The notes beneath the pieces are model-generated. The model did not search any database, was not told the origin of the DNA, and saw only the letters and a program-made list of their open reading frames with translations. 64,000 bases of DNA from Egicoccus sp. AB-alg6-2 (GTDB lineage Bacteria; Actinomycetota; Nitriliruptoria; Nitriliruptorales; Nitriliruptoraceae). Below are positions 26,377-35,362 of the stretch, piece by piece (the stretch's first letter is position 1; each line of letters starts with the position of its first letter). The DNA lies in NCBI RefSeq assembly GCF_041821025.1, contig NZ_JBGUAY010000003.1:248001-312000 (forward strand), written 5' to 3'. The position numbers and the translations under genes were made by a program.

Positions 26377-26521
26377 CTTTCGGCTCCCCGCACGATGAAG
26401 GGCCCGATTTCCGACGCTCACCCTCGCCATCGGCCCCGCTTTCGGTTCCCGGCACGAAACCGAGGGGTATCCGGTTCGGTGAGGCCCAGCCCTGTGCCCA
26501 CGTTCGGCTGCCGGCACGAAA
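26377..26521. repeat. Three direct repeats at 62-63 bp spacing
   Basis: Near-identical 20-bp units with core TTCGGCTCCCGGCACGA occur at 26377-26395, 26439-26459 and 26502-26521, so the starts are 62 and 63 bp apart. The intervening 43 bp are unrelated to each other. The block fills the gap between glcF and the leaderless HD/LuxR gene at 26543, whose -10 begins 10 bp after the third copy. A phased binding site array is the simplest reading. Confidence 0.6.
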
Positions 26522-26530
26522 GGTGGCCAC

Positions 26531-26542
26531 TAGCGTGATCTC
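26531..26542 (+). promoter_or_regulatory. Leaderless-type promoter of the HD/LuxR gene
   Basis: TAGCGT (26531-26536) is followed by 6 nt and GTG 26543, with no ribosome site. The third 62-bp-spaced repeat ends 10 bp upstream, about where a -35 element would be. Confidence 0.5.
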
Positions 26543-28140
26543 GTGTCCGCACATCCGGAAGACGCAGCGGATCGCCTCCGGTCCGCCGAGGTCATAGCGG
26601 CTACCTGCCTGGCGACTGACCTGGCGATGGGTTTTCCCTTCGAACATGGACTGCACGCCACGCTGATGGCGATGCGGCTCGCCGAGCTGCTCGAGGTGGA
26701 CCGCGACACGGTCGCGATGACCTACTTCACCAGCCTGCTGATGTACAGCGGATGCACGAGCGATGCCGACGTCTCGATGCGGCTCTTCGGTGGGTCCCAG
26801 ACCGAGCACGTCACGCCGGTGCACTTCGATCGCCGGCTGCGGCGGATCGGCGGGGTCGTCCGGGCCCTTCCGTCGCCCGAGGCCCCGCCCCTGCGCCGCG
26901 CCGCGCAGATCGCCGTGCGGCTGCCACGAGCGGCACGTCAGGCCGGACCGCACTTCGCGGCCTTCTGCGAGGTGGCCGAGATGTTGGCCGAGCGCCTGGG
27001 GCTGCCGGCGACGGTACAAGGGCTCATGCGGCTCCTGACGGAGCGGTGGGATGGCGGCGGGCCGCTGCGCCGGGCCGAGGGCGACGAGCTCCCATTGGCC
27101 CTGCGGATCGCCCAGGTAGCCCGCGACGTCGCCTTCCAGCGGCTGGTGCATGGCGACGAGGGAGCCGTGCAGGTGGTCCGCGACCGGTCCGGGCACGCGT
27201 TCGACCCGAAGGTGGTCGGCGCGTTCGTGGCCGCGTGGCGCGACGTCTTCGCCGCAGCGGACGTCGCGTCGTCGGCGTGGGAGGCCACACTCGACGCGGA
27301 ACCGGCACCGTGGCGGCACCTCGACGGGGGCGGGATCGATCGAGCCCTCGCCGCGATGGGGATGCTCGCCGATCTCACGTCTCCGTTCCAGTCCGGTCAT
27401 TCGTCGGGTGTGGCGGCGCTCGCGGAGGCGGCGGCTCGGCAGTGCGGCCTCGATGATGTCGAGGTGGTGCGGGTGCGCCGGGCGGCGCTCGTGCACGACG
27501 TGGGACGGGCCGCGACGCACCCGGCCGTCTGGCAGAAGCGGGGCCCGCTGGGCGCCGACGAGTGGGAACAGGTGCGGCTGCACGCCTACCACACCGAGCG
27601 GGTACTGGCGCGGGCGCCGTCGCTCGCCCCGCTCGCCGACCTCGCCCGTTCACACCACGAACGACTCGACGGCAGCGGCTACCACCGCGCGTTACCGGCC
27701 GCGTCGTTGCCCCGGGCCGCCCGGCTGCTGGCCGTCGCGGACGCCTTCCATGCGATGACCGAGCCACGTCCCCACCGCGCCGCCCTGACCGCCCGTCAGG
27801 CGGGAGCGATCCTCGCCGCCGACGCCGACGCCGGCCGTCACGACCCGGACGCGGTGGCTGCGGTGCTCGCGGCGGCCGGTCAGCCGGTGCCGCCGATCGC
27901 GCGGCCGTCCCAGCTCACGGTCCGCGAGACGCAGGTGGTCGGCCTGGTCGCACGAGGGCTGCTCACCAAACAGGTCGCGAAGGAGCTCGGGATCTCGGTC
28001 AAGACGGCCGACCGCCACCTGCAACACGCCTACCGCAGATGGGCGTCTCGACCCGTGCCGGCGCCACCCTGTTCGCCGTCGAGCACGGGCTGGTGCCATG
28101 GGGAGATCTCCCGATACCCCAGCGCAGGGGACGCCCGTAG
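26543..28140 (+). pseudogene. HD-GYP-like/LuxR regulator with 3' frameshift
   Basis: The original frame encodes a helical N-terminus, an HD-GYP-like domain (VHDVGR, then HHERLDGSGYH where GYP would be usual) and most of a LuxR helix-turn-helix (LTVRETQVVGLVARG, SVKTADRHLQHAYR). Just there, near 28036, the reading frame breaks: the expected family ending (MGVSTRAGATLFAVEHGL) is found in another forward frame, running to a TAG at 28138-28140. One missing A in CGCAGATG (CGCAAGATG expected) would explain it. Unrepaired, the protein would continue out of frame to 28285, overlapping the next gene. It may be a real lesion in the last DNA-binding helix or a sequencing error. Confidence 0.7.
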
Positions 28141-28215
28141 CGTCGCCGACGTGACCGCGTCACCGGCCGGCGCATCCGCGATCAGCTGGCGGCATCGCGG
28201 TCAGGGAGGCGAACC

Positions 28216-29178
28216 ATGGCGTCGCAATCCGGACACCCCGATGACGTGCACGCCCTCTACGGACGCCTGGACGGGTCCCCCCTGACGCGCAGGTACATCG
28301 AGGTCGATGGACGGCGGGTGCACGTGATCGAGGGCGGCGTCGGTCCGCCGGTCGTCGTGCTGCACGGCACCGGCGGCCCGGCGCTGTTCTACCGACCGCT
28401 GCTCGAGCGCCTCACCGGCGTGCGGGTGTTCGCACCGGATCGGCCGGGTCAGGGGCTGAGCGACCCGGGCGCTCTGCCGCGCCGCCGGTTTCGGGAAGCG
28501 GCGGTGGCGTGGGTGGCAGGGCTGCTCGACACGTTGGAGCTCCACGCACCAACGCTCGTCGGCCACTCGATGGGCGGGCTGTGGTCGACGTGGTTCGCGC
28601 TCGCCAACCCGGAGCGGGTGTCACGGCTCGTGCTCCTCGCCGGCGCGCCTGCACTGCCTGGTGAGGTGGCGCCGCTGCCCTACCGCGTGATGGGCACCCC
28701 GGGCCTCGGCCGGCTGGTGCAACGGATGGCACCGCCGACCGCAGCGTCGACCGTCAGGTTCGCCACGATGGTCGGCGAGGGAGCCACCATCGGCGACCAT
28801 CCCGATCTCATCGAGCTGCTCGTGGCGACGGGCCGGGACCCGGTCGCCGCGACGACCGACCGCAACGAGGTGCGCGCGGTCCTGGCGCCCCACGTCCTGC
28901 TCGTGCCCTCGGCGTTCCGGCGCACCTTCCGGGTCACCGAGGACGAGCTGCGCGTCCTGAAACCCCCGACGCTGATGATCTGGGGCGACCGGGAACCGCT
29001 CGGTTCCGTCGACGTGGCGCGTGCCCTCGCCGACCTCGTGCCCGATGGGCGCCTCGAGGTGTACCCCGCCGGCCATGCCCCCTGGCTCGGCAACGGCGAA
29101 CGGCTGGCCATGCTCGTCTCGGCCTTCGCCACGGAAGGATCGACCACGCCGGCCGCACCACCCGACCGGGAACCGTGA
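28216..29178 (+). CDS. Alpha/beta-hydrolase
   Basis: 320 residues. Landmarks: oxyanion-hole HGTGGP, DRPGQGLSD, nucleophile elbow VGHSMGG with Ser118, the acid in IWGDREPLG and the catalytic His in AGHAPWLG. No signal peptide. The fold class includes esterases, haloalkane dehalogenases and C-C hydrolases, and nothing here selects among them. A TAGCGT element lies about 75 bp upstream at 28138. Confidence 0.88.
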   Translation: MASQSGHPDDVHALYGRLDGSPLTRRYIEVDGRRVHVIEGGVGPPVVVLHGTGGPALFYRPLLERLTGVRVFAPDRPGQGLSDPGALPRRRFREAAVAWVAGLLDTLELHAPTLVGHSMGGLWSTWFALANPERVSRLVLLAGAPALPGEVAPLPYRVMGTPGLGRLVQRMAPPTAASTVRFATMVGEGATIGDHPDLIELLVATGRDPVAATTDRNEVRAVLAPHVLLVPSAFRRTFRVTEDELRVLKPPTLMIWGDREPLGSVDVARALADLVPDGRLEVYPAGHAPWLGNGERLAMLVSAFATEGSTTPAAPPDREP

Positions 29179-29209
29179 GCCGCGGGCGACGGTCGTCGGA
29201 GCGGTCGCG

Positions 29210-29893
29210 TCAGGGCGACGTGTCGGCGTCCTGCACCTGCGCCGTCCTGCCGGGCGTGACGAGCCCCGACTCGTAGGCGAGCACGACGGCCTGCGCCCGG
29301 TCCCGCAGATCGAGCTTGCGGAAGATCCGGGTGACGTGGGTCTTCACCGTGGGTTCGGTGATCCAGAGCTCCCGGGCGATCTCGGCGTTGTTGGCTCCCC
29401 GGCCGACCAGCCGCAGCACCTCCGCTTCCCGCCCGGTCAGCTCGGACAGCCGTTCAGCAGCGACCGCGGTGCCGATGGTGTGTTGGTCCACGAGCCGGCG
29501 GAGCACGCTCGGTGCAATGAGTGCCTCGCCACCGACCACCGTGCGAACCGCGTCGGCGAGCGCTTCGGGGCGGGTCTCCTTCAGCAGGAACCCGGATGCG
29601 CCTGCCGTGAGTGCCTCGTAGACGTACTCGTCCGCATCGAAGGTCGTGAGCATGACCACCTTCGAGCTGAGGCCCGGCGTGGCGAGGATGCGTCGGGTCG
29701 CCTCCAGTCCGTCCATCACCGGCATGCGCACGTCCATCAGCATGACGTCCGGCGTGCGCTCCGTCGCCAGCCGCACCGCCTGCGCGCCGTCCTCGGCCAC
29801 GCCGACGACGTCGAGGTCCGGCGCAGCCGAGAGGATCATGGCGAGCCCACCACGCACCAGCGCCTGGTCGTCCGCGATGACGACGCGGATCAC
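29210..29893 (-). CDS. NarL/FixJ-family response regulator
   Basis: 227 residues from GTG 29893, overlapping the kinase stop (GTGA). The receiver has ADDQ, phosphoacceptor Asp54 in MLMDVRMPVMDG and Lys in LLKETRPE; the LuxR helix-turn-helix begins LTGREAEVLRLV and contains EPTVKTHVTRIF. It is the cognate output of the histidine kinase encoded immediately upstream. Confidence 0.95.
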   Translation of the reverse strand: MIRVVIADDQALVRGGLAMILSAAPDLDVVGVAEDGAQAVRLATERTPDVMLMDVRMPVMDGLEATRRILATPGLSSKVVMLTTFDADEYVYEALTAGASGFLLKETRPEALADAVRTVVGGEALIAPSVLRRLVDQHTIGTAVAAERLSELTGREAEVLRLVGRGANNAEIARELWITEPTVKTHVTRIFRKLDLRDRAQAVVLAYESGLVTPGRTAQVQDADTSP

Positions 29894-31104
29894 GGAGCCG
29901 GGAGCGCGGGGGCGTGACGCTCCTGTGGGGCCGGGAGCGGCAGCCTGGTCTGCACCTTCCAGCCGCCGTCGTCGGCTCGCCCCGCCGAGACGCTGCCACC
30001 GAACAGCGATGCCCGCTCGCTGATGCCGACGAGGCCATGACCGGCCCCGTCGGTGTGCGCGGCCGTCCCGTCGTCGACGAGGTCGATGTGCAACGTCGTG
30101 GGCGTGTAGGTGAGCCGGACCGTGACCCGGGACGCACCGCTGTGCTTGAGCGTGTTCGTCAGTCCCTCCTGCACGATCCGGTACGCCGTCAGGTCGAGCG
30201 CGGCCGGGAGTACCACGCGCTGCCCGTGCACCTTCACCTCGACGTCGAGACCGGTTTCACGGACAGGTGCGAGCAGCGCCTCCAGCTCGGACAGGCCCGG
30301 CTGAGGCGCTGCCGGCCCCGTTGCGGTCGTGAGATCGCCATCGGGGTCGGCGCGCAGCACCCCGAGGAGGCGACGCAGGTCGTCGAGCGTCTGACGGCCG
30401 GTGGCCTCGGCATCGAGCAGTGGCGTCCGCGCGTCCGCGGCTCCCGCTGGCAGCACCACCCGCGCCGCCCCGATCTGGATCACCATCATCGAGACCGAGT
30501 GGGCGACGATGTCGTGCAGCTCGCGGGCGATGTGGGCGCGTTCCGCGGCGGCGGCCTCACGTCGCGCGGCTTCCCTGCTCGCCCGCTCGGTGGTGAGTTC
30601 GGTCGCCAGGGCCGCCGCTCGATCCTCCCGTTCCCGCATGCCTCGCGCGCCCAGCCAGGGCACGAGCATGAAACCGGTGTTCCACGCGAAGGCGTCCCAC
30701 GAACGCAGTTCGGGCGTGGACAGCGACGCCGCGGCCAACCCCATCAGCCCGATGACGAGCGCGAGGATGGCCCGCCGGCGCGGGGAGTAGTAACCGGCCG
30801 ACGCCGTCAGCAGGATCAGCGGCACGCCCCCCGCCAGAAACGACATGTCGTGCGGCACCACCAGCATCGGCAGCAGATAGACCCCCACCGCGAGGGATAC
30901 CGCAGCCAGCGGCGCCCGGCGGCGCCACGCGAGCGTCGCCATGAAGAACAGGTTCAAGACCGCGTTCATGGGACGTGACCCGACCCAGGTGGTCTGAACC
31001 TCGAGCGGGTGCCACGTGACCGCCTGCCCGATCACCGCGAACACGACCGCGATGGCCACGTCGGTGGCGGGCGGGACCGGGATGCGGCGCAGGGTCACGG
31101 GCAT
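29890..31104 (-). CDS. DesK/NarX-type sensor histidine kinase (HisKA_3)
   Basis: 404 residues from ATG 31104. Four or five membrane helices occupy residues 15-155, followed by a coiled coil and the dimerisation helix IARELHDIVAHSVSMM with His197, then HATPase_c motifs (YRIVQEGLTNTLKHS, VDDGTAAHTDGAGHGL). This layout is the common actinobacterial membrane sensor paired with a NarL regulator. The divergent membrane protein at 31320 may be a target. The start is leaderless: TAACGT ends 6 nt before ATG. Confidence 0.94.
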   Translation of the reverse strand: MPVTLRRIPVPPATDVAIAVVFAVIGQAVTWHPLEVQTTWVGSRPMNAVLNLFFMATLAWRRRAPLAAVSLAVGVYLLPMLVVPHDMSFLAGGVPLILLTASAGYYSPRRRAILALVIGLMGLAAASLSTPELRSWDAFAWNTGFMLVPWLGARGMREREDRAAALATELTTERASREAARREAAAAERAHIARELHDIVAHSVSMMVIQIGAARVVLPAGAADARTPLLDAEATGRQTLDDLRRLLGVLRADPDGDLTTATGPAAPQPGLSELEALLAPVRETGLDVEVKVHGQRVVLPAALDLTAYRIVQEGLTNTLKHSGASRVTVRLTYTPTTLHIDLVDDGTAAHTDGAGHGLVGISERASLFGGSVSAGRADDGGWKVQTRLPLPAPQERHAPALPAP

Positions 31105-31116
31105 CGACCAACGTTA
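31105..31116 (-). promoter_or_regulatory. Leaderless-type promoter of the kinase-regulator operon
   Basis: On the minus strand TAACGT (31116-31111) is followed by 6 nt and ATG 31104, and no ribosome site is visible. Confidence 0.5.
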
Positions 31117-31319
31117 CCGGTGCGGGGTCGTGCGGGCGTCCGATTCAGGTCGTCACTGTCGTCATCCCCAGGTCGTAGATCCGGCCCACCGCGAGTCGCG
31201 GGGGATACCTCCCTCGCACCCCAGGTGACGACCACCGGCGGACGCGCCGCACCAGCAGGGGCCGCAGAGTGGACTCGTCACTGCCGCAGCGAACCCGACG
31301 CCGATACCGGAGGTTTCCG

Positions 31320-32039
31320 ATGTCCGACACGACCCCGACGCCCAGCATCACCGCGGAGGACGTCCATCTGGACCACCCGGTGCCGTGGCACCCTCTCGCC
31401 CGCCTCGGTGGCCCGGTCACGGTGGTGCTCGGTTCCGTGCTCGCTGCTGTCGGCATGGCGCTGCATCTCCCCGCGATGGCCGAGGACCTCGCCATCCCGA
31501 TGGCGATCGCCGACGCGCCGACACGCTGGCTCGGTTCCCACCTGTTGATGGGCTTCGGCTTCGCCCTCGTGGCGGTCGGAGCCGGCAGCCACCTCGCCGT
31601 CCTCCGTGGCGACCGCGGAGCGACGGTGACCGCGATGGGGATCGTCGCGACCACGCTCGGCGCCATCACGATGGCCCTCGGTGACGTGGCGCACGGTGCC
31701 GTCGGCTTCGCCCTCACGGCGGTCGATCCCGCCACCTCGTTCGAGGCGCACGAGGCCTACTTCGCGCACCCGGCGATCCTGGGCATCAACACCGGGCCAC
31801 TGCTGATCTCGGTGGGGATGCTGGTGCTGGGCGCGGGTCTCCTGCGATCCGGGGTACATCCGCGCTGGATCGGCGTCGTGATCATGCTGACCCCGGTCGC
31901 TGTCAACGCCGCATTCAACCTCGCACTGCCGACGCTGCTGCACGGTGTGCCGTTCGCGGCCGGGATGTCCGTGTTCGCCTACGCCATGTGGCGCACGCCG
32001 CGGCCGCTTCCGACCGGCGTGGCCAACGTCACCCGCTGA
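31320..32039 (+). CDS. Polytopic membrane protein of unknown function
   Basis: 239 residues from ATG 31320 with GGAGG 7 nt upstream. Six hydrophobic segments are visible (for example VTVVLGSVLAAVGMALHL, LLMGFGFALVAVGAG, TAMGIVATTLGAITMAL). Several His and Asp residues near helix ends (LGDVAHGAVGF, AHEAYFAHPAI) could be functional. No family recognised. It is divergent from a membrane sensor kinase with 215 bp between them, so it may be regulated by that system. Confidence 0.75.
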   Translation: MSDTTPTPSITAEDVHLDHPVPWHPLARLGGPVTVVLGSVLAAVGMALHLPAMAEDLAIPMAIADAPTRWLGSHLLMGFGFALVAVGAGSHLAVLRGDRGATVTAMGIVATTLGAITMALGDVAHGAVGFALTAVDPATSFEAHEAYFAHPAILGINTGPLLISVGMLVLGAGLLRSGVHPRWIGVVIMLTPVAVNAAFNLALPTLLHGVPFAAGMSVFAYAMWRTPRPLPTGVANVTR

Positions 32040-32082
32040 CGCGCAGTCGGGCCGGCGGCGCAAGAACCGGTTTCGACGGCGT

Positions 32083-32121
32083 CGCGATGGTCCCGGCACG
32101 TGCCGTGCCGGGGCCATCGCG
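32083..32121. terminator. Bidirectional 18-bp stem terminator
   Basis: CGCGATGGTCCCGGCACG (32083-32100), loop TGC, and CGTGCCGGGGCCATCGCG (32104-32121) pair over 18 positions with one wobble; outer GACGG/CCGTC arms can extend it. It lies between the convergent membrane protein gene (ends 32039) and enoyl-CoA hydratase gene (ends 32125). Confidence 0.78.
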
Positions 32122-32124
32122 CCG

Positions 32125-32907
32125 TCACCGGCCGGTGAACTCCGCCTTGCCGGGGCCGTTGGCGAGGAACGACTGGATACCGGTCGTGGCGTCGTCGGTG
32201 CCGAACGCTTCGGCGAACAGCGACTGTTCCAGCCGCAGACCCTGGTCGAGCGGCATCTCGGTGCCCTCCTCGACCGCCTGCTTGATCAGCCGCAGCGCGA
32301 ACGGGCCGGCGGCGTAGCGGGCCGCGGCCTCGACGGCGCGGTCGTAGACCTCGTCGGCGGGGTGCACCTGGTCCACCAGGCCGATCTGCTGGGCCTCGAC
32401 CATGTCGACCATGCGGCCGGAGAACAGCAGCTCCTTGGCGCGGGACAGGCCGACGAGGCGTGGGAGTCGCTGGGTCCCTCCGGCGCCGGGGATGAGCCCG
32501 AGCAGCACCTCGGGTTGGCCGAGCTTGGCGTTGTCGGCGGCGAAGCGGAAGTCGCACGCCAACGCCACCTCGCAGCCGCCGCCGAGCGCATAACCGTTGA
32601 CCACGGCGATGGTCACCAGCGGCACGCGCGCCAACGTGTCGAGGGAACGCTGCAGGACGCCGCCACCGGCCTTCATGGCCTGGTAGTCGTAATCGGGGAA
32701 GTCCTTGATGTCGGCGCCTGCCGCGAAGACCTTGGGACCACCCCACACCACGATCGCACCGACGTCGGGGTGATCGGCGGCCTCCTGGGCGCAGTCGCCG
32801 ATCTCGAGCCACACCTGGTCGGAGATCGCGTTCATCGGTGGACGATCCATGCGGATCGTGCCGACACGACGCTCGGCGTCGACCTCGAGTCGGACGAACT
32901 CTCCCAT
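32125..32907 (-). CDS. Enoyl-CoA hydratase/isomerase family protein
   Basis: 260 residues from ATG 32907, with GGGAG upstream. Crotonase-fold features: oxyanion-hole segments AAGADIKDF and NGYALGGGCEVALACD, and the catalytic-type Glu region QPEVLLGLIPGAGGTQRLPR in which both expected glutamates (GCEV, QPEV) are present, as in true enoyl-CoA hydratases. It would hydrate trans-2-enoyl-CoA in fatty-acid or amino-acid breakdown. It is divergent from a FadR-type regulator whose operator lies in the shared region. Confidence 0.9.
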   Translation of the reverse strand: MGEFVRLEVDAERRVGTIRMDRPPMNAISDQVWLEIGDCAQEAADHPDVGAIVVWGGPKVFAAGADIKDFPDYDYQAMKAGGGVLQRSLDTLARVPLVTIAVVNGYALGGGCEVALACDFRFAADNAKLGQPEVLLGLIPGAGGTQRLPRLVGLSRAKELLFSGRMVDMVEAQQIGLVDQVHPADEVYDRAVEAAARYAAGPFALRLIKQAVEEGTEMPLDQGLRLEQSLFAEAFGTDDATTGIQSFLANGPGKAEFTGR

Positions 32908-33028
32908 GGCGTGGTCTCCCGGAGTGCGGTGGCGAGGACGGCCCATCGCGGGCGCCGGCCGAGCCTAGCGACGGCCATCGCCCGGCCGGCCAGCGGGAAC
33001 CGGTGGCGCCGTCCACCCGCAACTGGCA

Positions 33029-33050
33029 TACTGGTCCAGTAAGTAGACCA
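33029..33050. promoter_or_regulatory. Putative FadR/GntR operator
   Basis: TACTGG-T-CCAGTA (33029-33041) is a perfect palindrome, overlapped by a second dyad TGGTC-N9-GACCA (33032-33050). TGGTN-type half sites are typical of FadR-subfamily operators. The site lies 42 bp before the GntR gene and about 120 bp from the divergent enoyl-CoA hydratase start, so it could control both. Confidence 0.5.
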
Positions 33051-33092
33051 ATCTGACGTCCGTGTCAGGTTGGACGACGACGAGGCACCACG

Positions 33093-33845
33093 ATGGCCGC
33101 GGGCACCCCCCCTCTCGCCGACACCCCGGCGTTGCGCCCGGTCGCGCGCACCCCTCTGCACGAGGCGATCGCCGAGCGGTTGCTCTCACACGTCGTGCAG
33201 TCTGGCCTCCAGGTGGGCGACAAGCTGCCAGGCGAGCGGGAACTGGCGCGTCGGCTCGGCGTGTCCCGTACCACCGTGCGTCAGGCCATCGTGGTACTGC
33301 AGACCCAGGGCATCCTGGAGGTCCGCCACGGCGGCGGCACCTTCGTGCGTGAACTCGATCCCTCCTCGGGGCCGTTGGCGAAGGTCGTCGACCGACGCCA
33401 CCGACTCACCGCCGTCCTCGAGGCGCGGCGTGCCCTGGAGATCCCCATCGCCGCCCATGCGGCAACGCGCCGCACCTCGGAGGACCTGGCCGCGATCAGC
33501 GACGGCCTCGAACTGATGCGACGCCAGGTCGAGGCGGGCGAGATCGGGCTCGAGGGCGACGGCGCGTTCCACGGGGCCGTCACCGCGGCGGCACACAACC
33601 CCGTGCTCGCCGAGTTGATGGAGCGTCTGCACGAAGCCGTCGCCGAGACACGGGGCGAGTCGTTGTCGCAGTCGGGGCGGCCACCACGCTCCCTCGCCGA
33701 CCACGAGGCGATCGCGGAGGCGATCGCCGACGGTGACGCCGACCGGGCCGCCGCGGCGATGCGCGCCCACCTCGACCACGTCGCCGACCTGCGGTTGTTC
33801 GAGCTCTACCCCGCGGCCGCACCGGCGCAGGAGGCCGACCGATGA
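33093..33845 (+). CDS. FadR-subfamily GntR transcriptional regulator
   Basis: 250 residues. The N-terminal winged helix-turn-helix contains KLPGERELARRLGVSRTTVRQ and the wing HGGGTFV; the C-terminal all-helical FCD domain has candidate metal ligands in EARRALE, HGAVTAAAHN and HEAIAEAI. FadR/FCD regulators usually sense a small carboxylate or acyl-CoA. It overlaps the carboxyltransferase gene by 4 bp, so it probably controls its own operon and the divergent enoyl-CoA hydratase. Confidence 0.92.
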   Translation: MAAGTPPLADTPALRPVARTPLHEAIAERLLSHVVQSGLQVGDKLPGERELARRLGVSRTTVRQAIVVLQTQGILEVRHGGGTFVRELDPSSGPLAKVVDRRHRLTAVLEARRALEIPIAAHAATRRTSEDLAAISDGLELMRRQVEAGEIGLEGDGAFHGAVTAAAHNPVLAELMERLHEAVAETRGESLSQSGRPPRSLADHEAIAEAIADGDADRAAAAMRAHLDHVADLRLFELYPAAAPAQEADR

Positions 33846-35332
33846 GCACCATGACCCGGATCCAGCTGCCGCGCACCCTGCGACGCGAGGACCTGCGCCC
33901 GCTGCCGTCGGCCGCCGCCCCCGCCACGGCGGCACCCGATCCCCTCGACTTCCCCGGCTACGCGGACAAGCTCGCCGGTCTGGCCCACCTCGACGAGTCG
34001 GTCGCCGTCGGCCTCGCGACGCTGGCCGGCCAGGACGTCGTCGTCGCCCTCGGGGACTTCGCCTTCCTCGGCGGGTCCATGGGCCGGGTCCACGGCGACC
34101 GGGTCGCGCACGCCATGGCCGTGGCCCTGCGACACCGCCTGCCGTTCCTGGCGGTCACCTCCTCGGGCGGCGCCCGTATGCAGGAGGGCATGGTCTCGCT
34201 GGTACAGATGGCCCGCCTCGCCGAGGGTGTCCGCCGCCTCCGCGATGTCGGACTTCCCGTGCTCGCCCACTTCACCCACCCGACCACCGGTGGCGTGCAC
34301 GCGTCCTACGGTGCGCTCGCCGACGTCGTGGTCGCCGACGACGGCGCCACCATCGGTTTCGCCGGCCCCCGGGTGGTCGAGGCGTTCACCGGCGACGCCG
34401 TCGGCGAGGACAGCCACACCGCCGCGAGCGCCCTGCGCAGCGGGCTGGTCGACGTGGTCGCAGCCGAGGGCGACGCCCCGCTGTACCTCGACGCCTGGGT
34501 GGACCTGCTGCACCCGGCGCTGCGGCACGGACCACTGCCGGCCGCCGAACACGTCGAGGAACCCGTCGTCGAGCACGAGGCCTGGCAGGCGGTCCGCGCC
34601 GCCCGCCGTCCCGACCGCCCCTCGGCGCGCGACCTGCTCGCGCACGTCTTCGACGCCCACCTCGAACTCCGCGGCGACCGGGCCGGTGCCGACGACGACG
34701 CGGTCGTGACCGCGGTGGCACGTCTCGGCCGTCGGCGGGTCGTGGTGCTCGGGTTCGACCGTCGTGGCGCCGCCGGCGAACCCGGCCGGCGACCGGGTCA
34801 GCCCACCGCTGCCGGTTTCCGCAAGCTGCGGCGTGCCGCCGAACTCGCCGAGCGGTGGGGGCTGCCGCTGGTCAGCTTCATCGACACGCCCGGTGCGGAC
34901 CCCTCGCCCGACTCGGACCGGGCCGGCCTGGCCGCCGCCATCGCCGAGACCTTCGTGGCCGTGCTGGCGGTGCGCACCCCGACCGTCGCCGTGGTCACGG
35001 GCGAGGGTGGCTCCGGCGGCGCGCTGGCCATCGGGGCCTGCGACCGGCTGCTGATGCAGGACGACGCCGTCTTCGAGGTCATCGCTCCGGAAGGCGCCGC
35101 GTCGATCCTCCATCGCGATCCGACCCGCGCCGAGGAGGTCGCGCCCCTGCTGCGGCCGACCGCGTCGGACCTGCGGCGGCTCGAAATCTGCGATCGCGTC
35201 GTGCCCGGCCCGACCACCTACGACCCGCACACCGCGGTCACGGCCCTGCGGGCGGAGCTGGCCGCCACCATCGCCGACCTCGACGCGGCACCCGACCGGC
35301 TGGCCATGCGGCAGCGTCGCTACGGCGCCTGA
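33842..35332 (+). CDS. Fused AccD-AccA-type acyl-CoA carboxylase carboxyltransferase
   Basis: 496 residues. The first half is beta-like (LGDFAFLGGSMGRVHGDRV, TSSGGARMQEGM), the second alpha-like (LVSFIDTPGADPSPDSDRAGL, GEGGSGGALAIG, FEVIAPEGAASIL). The fusion order is that of some actinobacterial acetyl-CoA carboxylase transferases. The CxxC...CxxC zinc finger found at the start of canonical AccD is absent. It transfers carboxyl from biotin to an acyl-CoA; no biotin carrier or carboxylase gene lies nearby, so those subunits must come from elsewhere. FadR-type regulation suggests control by lipid or acyl-CoA status. Confidence 0.87.
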   Translation: MSTMTRIQLPRTLRREDLRPLPSAAAPATAAPDPLDFPGYADKLAGLAHLDESVAVGLATLAGQDVVVALGDFAFLGGSMGRVHGDRVAHAMAVALRHRLPFLAVTSSGGARMQEGMVSLVQMARLAEGVRRLRDVGLPVLAHFTHPTTGGVHASYGALADVVVADDGATIGFAGPRVVEAFTGDAVGEDSHTAASALRSGLVDVVAAEGDAPLYLDAWVDLLHPALRHGPLPAAEHVEEPVVEHEAWQAVRAARRPDRPSARDLLAHVFDAHLELRGDRAGADDDAVVTAVARLGRRRVVVLGFDRRGAAGEPGRRPGQPTAAGFRKLRRAAELAERWGLPLVSFIDTPGADPSPDSDRAGLAAAIAETFVAVLAVRTPTVAVVTGEGGSGGALAIGACDRLLMQDDAVFEVIAPEGAASILHRDPTRAEEVAPLLRPTASDLRRLEICDRVVPGPTTYDPHTAVTALRAELAATIADLDAAPDRLAMRQRRYGA

Positions 35333-35350
35333 GCCCTTCACGGACCTGGA

Positions 35351-35362
35351 TACCGTGGCGAC
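35351..35362 (+). promoter_or_regulatory. Leaderless-type promoter of the SGNH lipoprotein gene
   Basis: TACCGT (35351-35356) is followed by 6 nt and ATG 35363 with no ribosome site. Confidence 0.5.

Noticed and set aside
26377-26521. A short CRISPR array
   Set aside because: Only three units of about 20 bp, diverged from one another, no cas genes, and spacers of 43 bp; the location at a promoter fits regulatory repeats better.
28030-28140. Programmed frameshifting in the HD/LuxR gene
   Set aside because: No slippery heptamer or downstream stem-loop is evident at the junction, and a single missing base gives a simpler explanation.
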